DNA of 64,000 nt, from NCBI GenBank assembly GCA_046483065.1, contig JAWODW010000037.1, positions 75,691 to 139,690 on the forward strand, given 5' to 3'. The notes under the pieces were generated by a model. The model saw only the letters and a list, made by a program, of their open reading frames with translations. It had not been told where the DNA came from and did not search any database. Both the position numbers and the translations under genes were made by a program. How positions within the stretch are numbered: the first letter of the stretch is position 1; each line of letters begins with the position of its first letter. Of the stretch, positions 23,482 to 33,046 are shown piece after piece. Source of the DNA: JAWVYT01 sp046483065 (GTDB taxonomy: Bacteria; Gemmatimonadota; Gemmatimonadetes; Longimicrobiales; RSA9).

Positions 23482-25848
23482 ATGGACCATAGCGAGAGCA
23501 TAGCACGCCTCGAGGGCCGGGACTTCCTCCGGACCCGGGTGGCGGAGGACCTGAAGGCCGGGCGCCACGGCGGTCGGGTGGTGACCCGGTTCCCGCCGGA
23601 GCCCAACGGCTACCTCCACATCGGCCACGCCAAGTCCATCTGCCTGAACTTCGGGATCGCCGAGGAAGTGGACGGCGCCGTCTGCCACCTCCGGTTCGAC
23701 GACACGAACCCGGAGACCGAGGACATGAAGTACGTCGAGGCCGCGAAGCGCGACGTGACGTGGCTCGGCTTCAGCTGGGGCGACCACCTCTACTTCGCCT
23801 CCGACTACTTCGAGACCATGTACGAGGTGGGCGAGCACCTGATCCGGGAGGGGAAGGCGTACGTCGACAGCCAGTCCGAGGAGGAGATCCGGGAGAACCG
23901 GGGTACCGTGACGGAGCCGGGCACGGCGAGCCCGTTCCGGGACCGGTCGGTGGAGGAGAACCTGGACCTGTTCCGCCGGATGCGTGCCGGCGAGTTCGGG
24001 AACGGCGCCCACGTGCTGCGGGCGAAGATCGACATGGCCAGCCCGAACATGCTCATGCGCGATCCATTGCTGTATCGGATCCGCCACGCCGAGCATTACC
24101 GCACCGGCGACGACTGGTGCATCTACCCGATGTACGACTACGCCCACCCCCTCGAGGACACCATCGAGGACGTGACCCACTCGTTCTGCACCCTCGAGTT
24201 CGAGATCAACCGGGCCGTCTACGACTGGGTGGTGGAGAACGCGCCGCTGGACGCGCGTCCGCGCCAGACCGAGTTCGCACGGCTCAACCTCGACTACACC
24301 CTCATGAGCAAGCGGAAGCTCAAGGTGCTGGTGGACGAGGGCCGGGTGGATGGCTGGGACGACCCGCGCATGCCCACCATCGCCGGGATCCGACGCCGGG
24401 GCTACACCCCCGCCTCGATCCGCGCCTTCGCCGACATGATCGGCGTGGCCAAGACCGACAGCCGCGTGGACATGGGCAAGCTCGAGTTCGCCGTCCGCGA
24501 CCACCTGAACGACCGGGCCCCGCGGCGCATGGCCGTCCTTCGACCGCTCCCCGTCACCCTGACCAACTACCCCGACGGCGAGGCGGAGGAGATCGAGGCC
24601 GCCGACTGGCCCCGGGACGTGGGCCGGGAAGGGTCGCGGCCCGTGCCGTTCTCCGGTCGGATCCTCATCGAGCGAAGCGACTTCTCCGCCGACCCGCCCG
24701 CCGGGTGGAAGCGCCTGGCACCCGGCACCGCCGTCCGCCTCCGCCACGGCTACGTCATCCGCTGCGACGACGTGGTCACCGACGCCGCCGGCGAGCCCAC
24801 CGAGCTCCGCTGCAGCTACGCGCCCGAGAGCCTGGACGGGCCGGTGCCCCCGGTGCCGGACGACTGGGAGGTCCGGGGCGCCATCCACTGGGTCGACGCC
24901 GAGCGGTCGGTCCCCGCCGAGGTCCGGCTCTACGACCGCCTCTTCCGCGTGCCCGACCCCGACGCCGAGGCCGCCGCGTCCGGCGAGCCGTTCACCGCGT
25001 TCCTGAACCCCGACTCGCTGGTGACTGTGGAGGGCCGCGTGGAACCGTCGGTCACCGTGGACGAGCCCGGTACCCGCTACCAGTTCGAGCGCCTGGGCTA
25101 CTTTATGAGCGACCCGGAGGACTCGTCCGCCGACGGGCTCGTCTTCAACCGGACCGTCACGCTCCGGGACACGTGGAGCGGGAAAGCCGGCGACGGCGGC
25201 GCCCCCGCCCCTGAAGAGGAGCCCGAAGCCCGGGGCGGCCCCGAGCTCTCCGCCGAGGAGCACAGGGCGCTGCGGGAGGCCGCGGCGCCGGAGCGCTCGC
25301 CGGAGCTGGAAGCCCGCCGTCGTCGCTTCACCGACGAGCTTGGCATCGACGCCGAGGACGCCGAGCTGCTGACCCGGGAAGCCGCCACCGCCGACTTCTT
25401 CGAGAACGCGCTGGAGGCCGGCCCCGGGGCCGCCTTCAACCAGCGGGTGGCCAACTGGATGGTGAACGAGCTGCCCCGGGAGATCGGCGACCGGCCACTG
25501 GCCAACCTGCCGTTCGCCGCCACCGACTTCGGTGCGCTGGTGACGCTCATCGCCGACGGCACACTGTCCAGCAGCGCCGCCCGGGAGGTGCTGGCCGAGA
25601 TGGTGGAGACGGGCGGGCGCCCGGACGAGATCGTGGACGCGAAGGGCCTCCGCCAGGTCAGCGACGCCGACGCGCTGGCGGAGACCATCGGCCAGATCCT
25701 GGCGAAGCACCCGGACAAGGTGGACGCCTACCGGGCCGGTCAGACCGGGCTGCTCGGCTTCTTCATGGGCCAGGTCATGCGGGAGACGGGCGGGAAGGCG
25801 AACCCCGGGGTGGCGAAGGGGCTGCTGGAGGAGCGGCTGGTCGGCTGA
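23482..25848 (+). CDS. glnS: Glutaminyl-tRNA synthetase with C-terminal GatB/YqeY domain
   Basis: 788 residues. The ATG at 23482 gives the usual GlnRS N-terminus; an in-frame ATG at 23437 is possible. Class I signatures are present: RFPPEPNGYLHIGHAKS (HIGH) and the KMSKS equivalent LMSKRKLK, with FEINRAVYDWVVENA between them and the beta-barrel anticodon domains after about residue 350. From about residue 590 the chain continues into a GatB/YqeY-like helical domain (ELEARRRRFTDELGI..., FNQRVANWMVNELPREIGD, KHPDKVDAYRAGQTGLLGFFMGQVMRETGGKANP). The same tail is known from Deinococcus GlnRS, where it helps bind tRNA-Gln. It implies direct glutaminylation in this organism. Confidence 0.95.
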   Translation: MDHSESIARLEGRDFLRTRVAEDLKAGRHGGRVVTRFPPEPNGYLHIGHAKSICLNFGIAEEVDGAVCHLRFDDTNPETEDMKYVEAAKRDVTWLGFSWGDHLYFASDYFETMYEVGEHLIREGKAYVDSQSEEEIRENRGTVTEPGTASPFRDRSVEENLDLFRRMRAGEFGNGAHVLRAKIDMASPNMLMRDPLLYRIRHAEHYRTGDDWCIYPMYDYAHPLEDTIEDVTHSFCTLEFEINRAVYDWVVENAPLDARPRQTEFARLNLDYTLMSKRKLKVLVDEGRVDGWDDPRMPTIAGIRRRGYTPASIRAFADMIGVAKTDSRVDMGKLEFAVRDHLNDRAPRRMAVLRPLPVTLTNYPDGEAEEIEAADWPRDVGREGSRPVPFSGRILIERSDFSADPPAGWKRLAPGTAVRLRHGYVIRCDDVVTDAAGEPTELRCSYAPESLDGPVPPVPDDWEVRGAIHWVDAERSVPAEVRLYDRLFRVPDPDAEAAASGEPFTAFLNPDSLVTVEGRVEPSVTVDEPGTRYQFERLGYFMSDPEDSSADGLVFNRTVTLRDTWSGKAGDGGAPAPEEEPEARGGPELSAEEHRALREAAAPERSPELEARRRRFTDELGIDAEDAELLTREAATADFFENALEAGPGAAFNQRVANWMVNELPREIGDRPLANLPFAATDFGALVTLIADGTLSSSAAREVLAEMVETGGRPDEIVDAKGLRQVSDADALAETIGQILAKHPDKVDAYRAGQTGLLGFFMGQVMRETGGKANPGVAKGLLEERLVG

Positions 25849-25947
25849 GCCCCGCGAGGCCGGGGCCGTCCGCCGCCGATACTCCCGATGGACCATCGAC
25901 CCGGTCATGAGGGTATGGCCGGTCGAACCTTTGGATGAGAGAGCGCC

Positions 25948-26649
25948 ATGCACACGATCGACCACGACGTAACGGACCCCACCGACCTGGAGATCCCGGA
26001 CGAGACGCTGGCGGAGTGGCAGAGCCTCGTGGACACCATGGCCGAGCTCGCCGGCATCCCGGCGGGGCTCATCATGCGCCTGACCGACGACGACATCGAG
26101 GTCTTTCTCTCCAGTGACACCGCTGGGAACCCGTACGAGCCCGGGGACCGGGAGCACTTCGAGGACTCGGGCCTCTACTGCGAGACCGTGATCAGGAGCA
26201 ACGAAGCGCTCCTGGTCCCCGACGCGCTGGCCGATCCGGACTGGGAGGACAATCCGGATGTGAAGCTCGGGATGATCTCCTACCTGGGCTATCCCATCCT
26301 GCTGCCGAACCAGACGCCCTTCGGCACCATCTGCATCCTGGACGACGAAGCCAACGAGTACTCCGGACCCGTCCGCGCGCTCATCCCCAAGTTCCGCGAC
26401 CTCATCGAGTACCACCTCGAGCTGCTCTACATGAACCAGGTGCTCGGCGAGCAGAACCGACGATTCAGCGACCACCTCGAGGAGATCCACGCCCTGCGTG
26501 GGCTCATCCCCATCTGCGCCTGGTGCAAGAAGATCAAGGACGACGAGGGGTACTGGAACGCAGTGGAGAAATACCTGGCCCGCTTCCCGGACACCCGGTT
26601 CTCCCACGCCATCTGCCCCGATTGCGCCGCCAGCCGGATTGACGTCTAA
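25948..26649 (+). CDS. GAF-domain sensor with C-terminal CxxC...CxxC motif
   Basis: 233 residues. A GAF domain covers about 20-165 (ELAGIPAGLIMRL, GLYCETVIRSNEALLVPDALAD, LGYPILLPNQTPFGTICILD). A short coiled-coil-like helix leads to a C-terminal segment ICAWCKKIKDDEGYWNAVEKYL...FSHAICPDCAA, a motif common at the end of PAS/GAF signalling proteins. The four cysteines could bind metal or act as a redox switch. No output enzyme domain is present, so it may act through a partner. lgt starts 45 bases downstream. Confidence 0.8.
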   Translation: MHTIDHDVTDPTDLEIPDETLAEWQSLVDTMAELAGIPAGLIMRLTDDDIEVFLSSDTAGNPYEPGDREHFEDSGLYCETVIRSNEALLVPDALADPDWEDNPDVKLGMISYLGYPILLPNQTPFGTICILDDEANEYSGPVRALIPKFRDLIEYHLELLYMNQVLGEQNRRFSDHLEEIHALRGLIPICAWCKKIKDDEGYWNAVEKYLARFPDTRFSHAICPDCAASRIDV

Positions 26650-26694
26650 TACGGGCCGGAAGCAACGCAGACAACGCCCGCAGAGAGACCGCCC

Positions 26695-27663
26695 GTGCTG
26701 ACCACCTTTCTCGCCCTCGAGATCCCGTACCCGTTCATCGACCCGGTGCTCCTCGACCTGCCGGGGCCGCTCTCGGTCCGATGGTACGGGCTCATGTACC
26801 TGGTGGGGTTCGCCTTCGCCTACTACGCGCTGAGCCGCCTCACGGAATGGGGATTCCTCGAGCTCGAGAAGGAGAAGGTCGGCGACTTCATCGGATACTT
26901 GGTGCTCGGCGTCATCCTCGGCGGCCGGCTCGGCTACATCCTCTTCTACGCACTCGACGACTACATCCGCGACCCGCTCCTGACGCTCCAGATCTGGCGG
27001 GGCGGCCTCTCGTTCCACGGCGGGCTGATCGGCGTGATCGTCACCGCGGCCCTCTTCGCACGCGCGCATGGCATCCGGTTCTCCCGGCTCCTGGACAGCC
27101 TGGCCGCCGCCGTGCCCGTCGGGATCTTCTTCGTCCGGATGGCGAATTTCGTCAACGGCGAGCTCTACGGTCGAGTCGCCGACGCCGACGTGCCGTGGGC
27201 GATCCGGTTCCCCACCGACCCCGTGGCACTCCGCCTCATGGACATCGGGCCGGGCTCCATTCAGGCCCGGGAGGACGCGATCCTCGCCGCCCACGAGAGC
27301 GGCCTCTGGGACGCGATCCGGGACCAGGTCCCGCTCCGCCACCCGTCCCAGGTCTACGAGGCTCTCGGCGAGGGACTCCTGGTCGGGGCGGTCCTCTGGA
27401 CGGTGCTCATCGTCGCCCGCCGACGGCAGAAGTGGCCGCCGGCGGGCGCCATGGCCGGGCTCTTCTTCATCGGCTACGGTGGGGTCCGCACCTTTGTCGA
27501 GCTCTTCCGTCAGCCCGACGCCCAGTTCCGGGGCCCCGACGACCCGCTGGGCACGGTCCTCGGTCCGCTCACCATGGGCCAGACCCTCAGCCTCTTCATG
27601 GTGCTGGTCGGGATTGCGGGGCTGGTCTGGGCGTTCCGCCGGGAGCGCGGGCAGGCGGCGTAA
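26695..27663 (+). CDS. lgt: Phosphatidylglycerol--prolipoprotein diacylglyceryl transferase
   Basis: 322 residues with about seven membrane segments, starting at GTG. The Lgt signature RMANFVNGELYGR and the earlier GGLSFHGGLIG and LGGRLGYILFY blocks are intact, as is HPSQVYEALGEG. Lgt attaches diacylglycerol to the lipobox Cys of prolipoproteins, the first step for the many lipoproteins encoded in this window. An insertion of about 35 residues (VADADVPWAIRF...AAHESGLWDAIRDQ) lies between the signature and HPSQ, a common feature in this part of the family. Confidence 0.93.
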   Translation: MLTTFLALEIPYPFIDPVLLDLPGPLSVRWYGLMYLVGFAFAYYALSRLTEWGFLELEKEKVGDFIGYLVLGVILGGRLGYILFYALDDYIRDPLLTLQIWRGGLSFHGGLIGVIVTAALFARAHGIRFSRLLDSLAAAVPVGIFFVRMANFVNGELYGRVADADVPWAIRFPTDPVALRLMDIGPGSIQAREDAILAAHESGLWDAIRDQVPLRHPSQVYEALGEGLLVGAVLWTVLIVARRRQKWPPAGAMAGLFFIGYGGVRTFVELFRQPDAQFRGPDDPLGTVLGPLTMGQTLSLFMVLVGIAGLVWAFRRERGQAA

Positions 27664-27764
27664 GGCGCGGTCCAGGCGGACGGGTCTGGAGAGGGAGAAG
27701 TACGAGGCGGAGGTACAGGTACAGGCCGAGGTAGAGGGGAGAGGAAGGAGGGAGCGGGGCGCTC

Positions 27765-28649
27765 TCAGACCTCCACCGTGTTCGCCAGCACGTGGACGAG
27801 GGTCGGTGCCAGCAGGTTCCGCGTCCGGTGGAAGATCACCCCCATGGCCAGCCCCATCGGCGCCTGTATCACCACGTTCAGCGCCGCCGCGATCCACAGG
27901 TCGCCGCCGGACCAGTCCGGGATCGAGTCGAGGTGCCACCACCCGAACGCCAGGCTCGCCAGCACCAACCCCCACTCCGGTGTCCACAGCCGGGCGATCC
28001 GGGTCTGCACCAGTCCCCGCCACAGGAACTCCTCGCCGAACCCGTTCTGGAAGAGGTTGGAGACCGCCGCCCGGAGGATCTGTCCCGGGCCGGCCTGCCC
28101 GCTGACCACGTACCACACCCACGCCGCCACCACCGGCGCACCCCACACGGCCGTCACCCGCCACGACCGCCAGCCCTTCCCGAACCCGATCCCCCTCCAG
28201 CGTGCGCCGAGCGCCAGCACCAGGGCACCGGGGACCAGGACGTACAGGACCGGGTTCAGCAGATAGCTCGCGTTCGGGACTGGCAGCCCCTGGCCCCAGC
28301 GATAGGCCGCCCGGATGAACGACGACCAGACGGGGATGTCCGCAAACCGGAACATGGCCAGCCCGGCCATCCCCAGGACCACGATGAGCTGGGCCGCGAG
28401 CCGACGCCGGGAAGCCTCGCGGGGACGGCCGGCACCCTCGTCGCCTGAAGGAGCGCCGCCCCGGGTGAGCCAGAATGTGAGCGCCACAAACGCGCCGAGC
28501 AGCGCCCCCGCCCCCACCGCCGCGCCGACCCAGTGCCACTCGTCCCGGATGGCCAGAAACGCCACCGCCAGGAGCCAGATCCCGCCGAAGGTGAGGGCCG
28601 GGAGGCGGTACGCCCGGTGCGGTCCCACGGGTGGCCGGCCTGCCGTCAC
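27765..28649 (-). CDS. CPBP-family intramembrane metalloprotease
   Basis: About 294 residues starting at a GTG at 28649 that overlaps the tkt stop (GTGA), with the GGAGGAG at the end of tkt possibly serving as its ribosome-binding site. Eight or so membrane segments are present. CPBP/Abi motifs are visible: NLFQNGFGEEFLWRGLVQTRI (EExxxR), SLAFGWWHLDS and LVHVLANTVEV. Relatives include eukaryotic Rce1 prenyl-protein proteases and bacteriocin-immunity proteins; the target here is unknown. Coupling to transketolase is probably positional only. Confidence 0.82.
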   Translation of the reverse strand: MTAGRPPVGPHRAYRLPALTFGGIWLLAVAFLAIRDEWHWVGAAVGAGALLGAFVALTFWLTRGGAPSGDEGAGRPREASRRRLAAQLIVVLGMAGLAMFRFADIPVWSSFIRAAYRWGQGLPVPNASYLLNPVLYVLVPGALVLALGARWRGIGFGKGWRSWRVTAVWGAPVVAAWVWYVVSGQAGPGQILRAAVSNLFQNGFGEEFLWRGLVQTRIARLWTPEWGLVLASLAFGWWHLDSIPDWSGGDLWIAAALNVVIQAPMGLAMGVIFHRTRNLLAPTLVHVLANTVEV

Positions 28650-30634
28650 TCCTCCAGCAGCGCCCGGGCCCGCTCCACCACCCGCTCCGGGGTGAAGCCC
28701 AGCTTCTCCATGACCGTGGCGCCCGGCGCCGAAGCGCCGAAGCGGTCCAGGCCGATGATGGCCCCGTGCTCGCCGACCCACTCGTGCCAGCCCAGGGGGC
28801 TGGCGGCCTCGATGGCCAGCCGCGGCACGCCGGCCGGGAGCACATCGGCGCGGTAGCTGTCGTCCTGCTCCCGGAACAGCTCCAGCGACGGCAGCGAGAC
28901 CACCCGTACGGCCACGCCCTCACCCCGCAGCGTCTCCGCGGCGCTCATGGCCAGGGAGACCTCGGAGCCGGTGGCCAGGAGCACCAGGTCGGGGCTGCCG
29001 TCGGCGTCGTCGAGGATGTAGCCGCCCCGGGGCACGCCGTCACGGATCGGATAGCGCTCCGGGTCCAGCACCGGCACCCCCTGACGCGTCAGCGAGAACG
29101 CCACCGGCCGGTCCAGCGTCATGGCCGTCCGCCACGCCTCCGCCGTCTCGTTGGCGTCCGCGGGCCGGAAGACCACCAGGTGCGGGATCGACCGCAGCCC
29201 CGCGAGCTGCTCCACCGGCTGGTGCGTGGGCCCGTCCTCGCCCACGCCGATGCTGTCGTGCGTGAAGACGAAGCGCGGCGCCAGCCCCGTGAGCGCCGCG
29301 AGCCGGATCGACGGCTTCATGTAATCGCTGAAGATGAGGAACGTGCCCGCGTACGGGATCACGCCGCCGTGCAGCGCCATCCCGTTCACCGCGGCGCCCA
29401 TGGCGTGCTCCCGTACGCCGAAGTGGATGTTGCGCCCGGGGTGGTCGGACGAGGCCAGGCTGGTCTCGCCGTCCAGCATCGTCTTGTTCGATGGCGCCAG
29501 GTCGGCGGAGCCGCCCAGCAGCGTCGGCACCCGCCGGGCTAGCCCGTTCAGCACCTTCCCGCCCGCCGCCCGCGTGGCCAGCTTCTTCTCCCCCGCCGGG
29601 AACGACGGGATCTCCGCGTCCCACCCGTCGGGCAGCCCGCCGGCCATGGCCGTGTCGAGCTCTGCGGCAGGCGACGGGTGGGCCTCCCGGTACGCGGCCA
29701 TCCGCTCCGTCCACTCCTCGTGCAGCCGTCGGCCACGCTCCGACGGGGCCGCGAACGCCTCGTACGCCTCGTCGGGGACGTGGAACCGGTCCGCCGGCCA
29801 GCCGAGCTTCTCCCGGGTCGCCTCCAGCGCCTCCTCGCCCAGCGGCGCGCCGTGGGACGACGCGTCGTCCTGCTTCGGGCTGCCGAACCCGATGTGGGTC
29901 CGGACCCGGATCAGAGACGGTCGGTCGGTCTCGGCCCGGGCGGCGCCGATGGCCGCCTCGATGGCCGCCAGGTCCTCGCCCGCGTCCACGCCCTGCACGT
30001 GCCAGCCGTAGGCCTCGAACCGCCGCTCCACGTCCTCCGTGAACGCCAGCTCCGTGCTGCCCTCGATGGAAATGTGGTTGTCGTCGTAGAGGTAGACCAG
30101 CTTGCCGAGCTGCATGTGCCCGGCCAGCGACGCGGCCTCCGAGGCGATCCCCTCCATGAGGTCGCCGTCGGAGACGATGGCGTAGACGTGGTGGTCCAGG
30201 ATCTCGTGGTCCGGGCGGTTGTAGCGATGGGCCAGGAACCGCTCGGCCATGGCCATCCCCACGCCGTTGCCGAAGCCCTGGCCCAGTGGCCCGGTGGTGG
30301 CCTCCACGCCCGGCGTGAGGTGGGCCTCCGGGTGCCCCGGCGTGCGGCTGCCCCACTGGCGGAAGTCCCGGAGCTCGTCCAGCCCCAGGCGGTAGCCCGA
30401 CAGGTGCAGGAGCCCGTAGAGGAGCATGGAGCCGTGGCCGGCGGAGAGGACGAACCGGTCGCGGTCGAACCAGCTCGGGTCGTCGGCGTCGTAGCGGAGG
30501 AAGCGGGTCCACAGCACGTACGCCATGGGTGCCGCGCCCATGGGCATGCCCGGGTGTCCCGAGTTCGCGTTCTCCACGGCGTCCGCCGCCAGAAAACGCA
30601 GTGTGTTCACCGCCAGCCTGTCCCTGTCAGTCAT
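28646..30634 (-). CDS. tkt: Transketolase
   Basis: 662 residues. The TPP-binding domain (SGHPGMPMGAAPMAYVLW, LSAGHGSMLLYGLLHLSGY, VSDGDLMEGIASEAASLAG with YDDNHISIEG) is followed by the pyrimidine-binding domain (HFGVREHAMGAAVNGMALHGG, FTHDSIGVGEDGPTHQPVEQ) and the C-terminal domain (LLATGSEVSLA, DRFGASAPGATVMEKLGFTPE). It links the pentose phosphate pathway to glycolysis. A CPBP protease gene overlaps its stop by 4 bases. Confidence 0.96.
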   Translation of the reverse strand: MTDRDRLAVNTLRFLAADAVENANSGHPGMPMGAAPMAYVLWTRFLRYDADDPSWFDRDRFVLSAGHGSMLLYGLLHLSGYRLGLDELRDFRQWGSRTPGHPEAHLTPGVEATTGPLGQGFGNGVGMAMAERFLAHRYNRPDHEILDHHVYAIVSDGDLMEGIASEAASLAGHMQLGKLVYLYDDNHISIEGSTELAFTEDVERRFEAYGWHVQGVDAGEDLAAIEAAIGAARAETDRPSLIRVRTHIGFGSPKQDDASSHGAPLGEEALEATREKLGWPADRFHVPDEAYEAFAAPSERGRRLHEEWTERMAAYREAHPSPAAELDTAMAGGLPDGWDAEIPSFPAGEKKLATRAAGGKVLNGLARRVPTLLGGSADLAPSNKTMLDGETSLASSDHPGRNIHFGVREHAMGAAVNGMALHGGVIPYAGTFLIFSDYMKPSIRLAALTGLAPRFVFTHDSIGVGEDGPTHQPVEQLAGLRSIPHLVVFRPADANETAEAWRTAMTLDRPVAFSLTRQGVPVLDPERYPIRDGVPRGGYILDDADGSPDLVLLATGSEVSLAMSAAETLRGEGVAVRVVSLPSLELFREQDDSYRADVLPAGVPRLAIEAASPLGWHEWVGEHGAIIGLDRFGASAPGATVMEKLGFTPERVVERARALLEE

Positions 30635-30779
30635 TCCGATGGATCCCGTTGGGTCGTCGTGTTCGTGGGCGCCTACAACCTACACGACTCCCCCTGTCAC
30701 GAACACCGTCGGTTCACCCCTTTCGGAACCGGGCGGGCGCCTGGTCCGGGGGCTGCCGCGCTGCCGGCCGACGTGGGGC

Positions 30780-31154
30780 TCAGGTGGGGCTGCACGCGGT
30801 ACAGGTCGGGGTCTCCGGGAACACCTGGAGCCGGGCGAACGGGATGGCGCCGCCGCACTCCGTGCACACGCCGTACGTGCCCTCCTCCATGCGCTGGAAC
30901 GCGGTCACGATCTGGCCGAGCTTGGCCTGCTCCCGCTCCTGGAGGTTCCGGGTGAGCCCCTGGTTCTGGAGGGAGTCGATCCGTGACAGCCGACCCACGG
31001 CCGTCTGGTCCAGCTCTACGGGGCGCATGGCCTCTTCCGTGGTGCGCATGCTCCGCTCGAGCTTCTTCACGGCCCGGTCGAGCTCGGCCGTGAGCTCCTC
31101 GATCTGGTCGGTGGTCAGGTGATTCAACGGCGGCTTTCCGTGGAATGGGCGCAC
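30780..31154 (-). CDS. TraR/DksA-type C4 zinc-finger protein
   Basis: 124 residues if begun at GTG 31154; a TTG at 31127, 6 bases after GGAAAG, is an alternative. A long helical coiled-coil hairpin (about 12-85) precedes a C4 zinc finger with spacing C-x2-C-x17-C-x2-C (VCTECGG...TCTACS). DksA/TraR proteins reach into the RNA polymerase secondary channel. The acidic tip of DksA (DxxDxA) is not obvious here, so it may belong to the broader YteA/DksA-like group. Confidence 0.8.
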   Translation of the reverse strand: MRPFHGKPPLNHLTTDQIEELTAELDRAVKKLERSMRTTEEAMRPVELDQTAVGRLSRIDSLQNQGLTRNLQEREQAKLGQIVTAFQRMEEGTYGVCTECGGAIPFARLQVFPETPTCTACSPT

Positions 31155-31191
31155 CAGCAGTGCCGGAATATAGCCGGAAATCGCGGACGGT

Positions 31192-31608
31192 TCAGCCGCG
31201 TGGAGCCGCGGCCTCCTGGGCGTACCCGCGGATCTGCCGGACCATGGAGGCGAGGCCGTTGGCGCGTGACGGCGAGAGGTGGGCCTGGAGCCCGGTGCCC
31301 TCGAGGAAGAACAGCTCCGTCTCCAGGATCTCTTCCGGCGTGCGGCCGTCGAGGACCCGCAGCAGGAGCGCGATGATGCCGCGGGTGATCACGGCCTCGC
31401 TGTCCGCCGAAAGGCGCAGGCGGCCGTCCTCGAGCTCCGCCCGGATCCACACCCGGGACTGGCACCCGGGGACGGCGTAGGCCTCGTCCCGGATCGAGGC
31501 GTCCGCCCCGTCCAGCCGTTTCCCGAGGTCCACCAGGTACTCGTACTTGTCCAGCGGATCGTCGAGCCCCGACATCGCCTCCACGATCTCCTTCTGGACG
31601 GCGGCCAT
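31192..31608 (-). CDS. sufE: SufE-family sulfur acceptor
   Basis: 138 residues from the ATG at 31608. A GTG at 31644 that overlaps the ynjE stop (GTGA) is in frame and would couple translation, but adds an unusual N-terminus. SufE features are clear: DKYEYLVDLGKRL, then the catalytic Cys loop YAVPGCQSRVWI, and GRTPEEIL near the C-terminus. SufE accepts persulfide sulfur from a cysteine desulfurase. No sufS is adjacent; the neighbour is a triple rhodanese, so the sulfur source here may differ. Confidence 0.9.
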   Translation of the reverse strand: MAAVQKEIVEAMSGLDDPLDKYEYLVDLGKRLDGADASIRDEAYAVPGCQSRVWIRAELEDGRLRLSADSEAVITRGIIALLLRVLDGRTPEEILETELFFLEGTGLQAHLSPSRANGLASMVRQIRGYAQEAAAPRG

Positions 31609-31640
31609 GGATGAGGCGGCGCCGTTCACGCTGGGCTCAC

Positions 31641-32960
31641 TCACGGGACCCGTGCGGCGGACGGGGTCTGGTCCGCGGGCTCGCCCGTCTCCACGGGGTT
31701 CGCCGGGTCGCTGCTCCACTCGAACCAGCCGCCGTCGAACACGGCCGCCCGGGGCCAGCCGAGCAGCCACGCGTTGAAGAACGCCTCGCTGCCCCGCCAG
31801 CCCGTGCCGCAGTAGAAGGCGTTCCGCTTCTCCGGCGTCACACCCACGCTCCGCCACGACGCGGCCACCTCCCCGTACTCGCGGGTGGTGTGATCCAGGT
31901 TCCGGTAGTTCTCCATGTGGTACGCGTCACTGCCGCAGTTGCCGAACACCGAGCCGGGGATCCGCCCGGTCTTCTCGATGTAGTTGTACCCGCTCACCTC
32001 GCCGATGTACTCGGGCCAGCTCCGGACGCTCACCAGGTTGCCGTCCTCCGACGCCAGGAGCTCCCGGGCCCCGGGCACGTCCACGGCCAGCTCCGGTGCG
32101 CCCGGGACCTCGATGCCGAACTCGGCGGCCGGCACGGGCACCTCCTCCTCGGTGCTCGTGGCGAGCCCGGCGTCGAGCCACGACTGGAGCCCCCCGTTCA
32201 AGACCTTCACGTCCTTCACGCCCGCCCACAGCATGATGAACGCGCAGCGGAACGCCGCCAGCTGACCCGCGCTGCTGCCGGGGAACGGGTCGCTGTTGTC
32301 CGGGAAGGAGAACCGACCGTACAGCACCACCGTGGTGTCCGCCGTGATCCCCAGCGCCAGCAGCGCGTCCCGCACCTCCGCCGGTGACCGCCGGTTCCAC
32401 GTCTCCGGCGACTCCAGCAGCGTGGTCTCGAGGCTCACCGCGCCGGGGATGTGGCCCGCGGCGTAGTCGTCGTGGTTCCGGTAATGCGCATGGCACACCA
32501 CCACCTCGCCGCCGGTGTGCTCCGGGGCCCGGCCATCGGTGAGGAGACCGTCCAGCCACTCCGGCGGGACCAGGTGGGTGTAGCGGGGCAGCCGGTCCAG
32601 CGGCAGCGCCTCGTCCGTGCACCACTCGTCGTCGAGCCCGTGATAGACCTGCACGTCCTCGTACCCCGCCCGGCGGAACTGACTCGCCACATCCTCCGTC
32701 TCGCCCTCGTCGTGTCCGTAGACCACCACCGGGTCCCCGGGACGGAGCCCCTTCTCCCGCACGATCTCGATCCAGTCCAGGTAGCCGCTCCACTTGAACG
32801 GCAGCGCCCGGGCGCCCGGGAGGTGTCCGCCCCGGGGCTCGCCCCGGAGCCGCCAGCCGTTGTAGGCGTGCATGGGCCGCACGTCCACCAGCTGCGTGCG
32901 CGGGTCCTCCAGTCGATGGCGCAGCTCGGACGTGCTGATCTGATCGGGTACCTGATCCAC
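31641..32960 (-). CDS. ynjE: Triple-rhodanese thiosulfate sulfurtransferase, YnjE-like
   Basis: The GTG at 32960 has GGAGGA 8 bases upstream; there is no ATG in the region. 439 residues with three rhodanese domains. The first (LVDVRPMHAYNGW...VVVYGHDEGETEDVA) and second (EVVVCHAHYRNHDDYAAGHIPGA...) lack a catalytic Cys in the loop. The third has it: FYCGTGWRGSEAFFNAWLLGW, followed by FDGGWFEWSSDPANPVETGE, nearly the text of E. coli YnjE. No export signal is visible, unlike E. coli YnjE. It lies between a flavodoxin-like gene and sufE in one operon. Confidence 0.88.
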   Translation of the reverse strand: MDQVPDQISTSELRHRLEDPRTQLVDVRPMHAYNGWRLRGEPRGGHLPGARALPFKWSGYLDWIEIVREKGLRPGDPVVVYGHDEGETEDVASQFRRAGYEDVQVYHGLDDEWCTDEALPLDRLPRYTHLVPPEWLDGLLTDGRAPEHTGGEVVVCHAHYRNHDDYAAGHIPGAVSLETTLLESPETWNRRSPAEVRDALLALGITADTTVVLYGRFSFPDNSDPFPGSSAGQLAAFRCAFIMLWAGVKDVKVLNGGLQSWLDAGLATSTEEEVPVPAAEFGIEVPGAPELAVDVPGARELLASEDGNLVSVRSWPEYIGEVSGYNYIEKTGRIPGSVFGNCGSDAYHMENYRNLDHTTREYGEVAASWRSVGVTPEKRNAFYCGTGWRGSEAFFNAWLLGWPRAAVFDGGWFEWSSDPANPVETGEPADQTPSAARVP

Positions 32961-33046
32961 GAAGCGTTCCTCCGGGTCCGATGAAGAGTCGAAAACGTAC
33001 GGGCCGCGGTACGGCGTTGCGAATTCCGGGCCGTACCGCGGCGTCG

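Noticed and set aside
23428..28923. 1,831-codon minus-strand open frame across glnS, the GAF gene, lgt and tkt
   Set aside because: It opposes four well-supported genes (glnS, GAF and lgt on plus; it is a different frame over CPBP/tkt) and contains no domain text.
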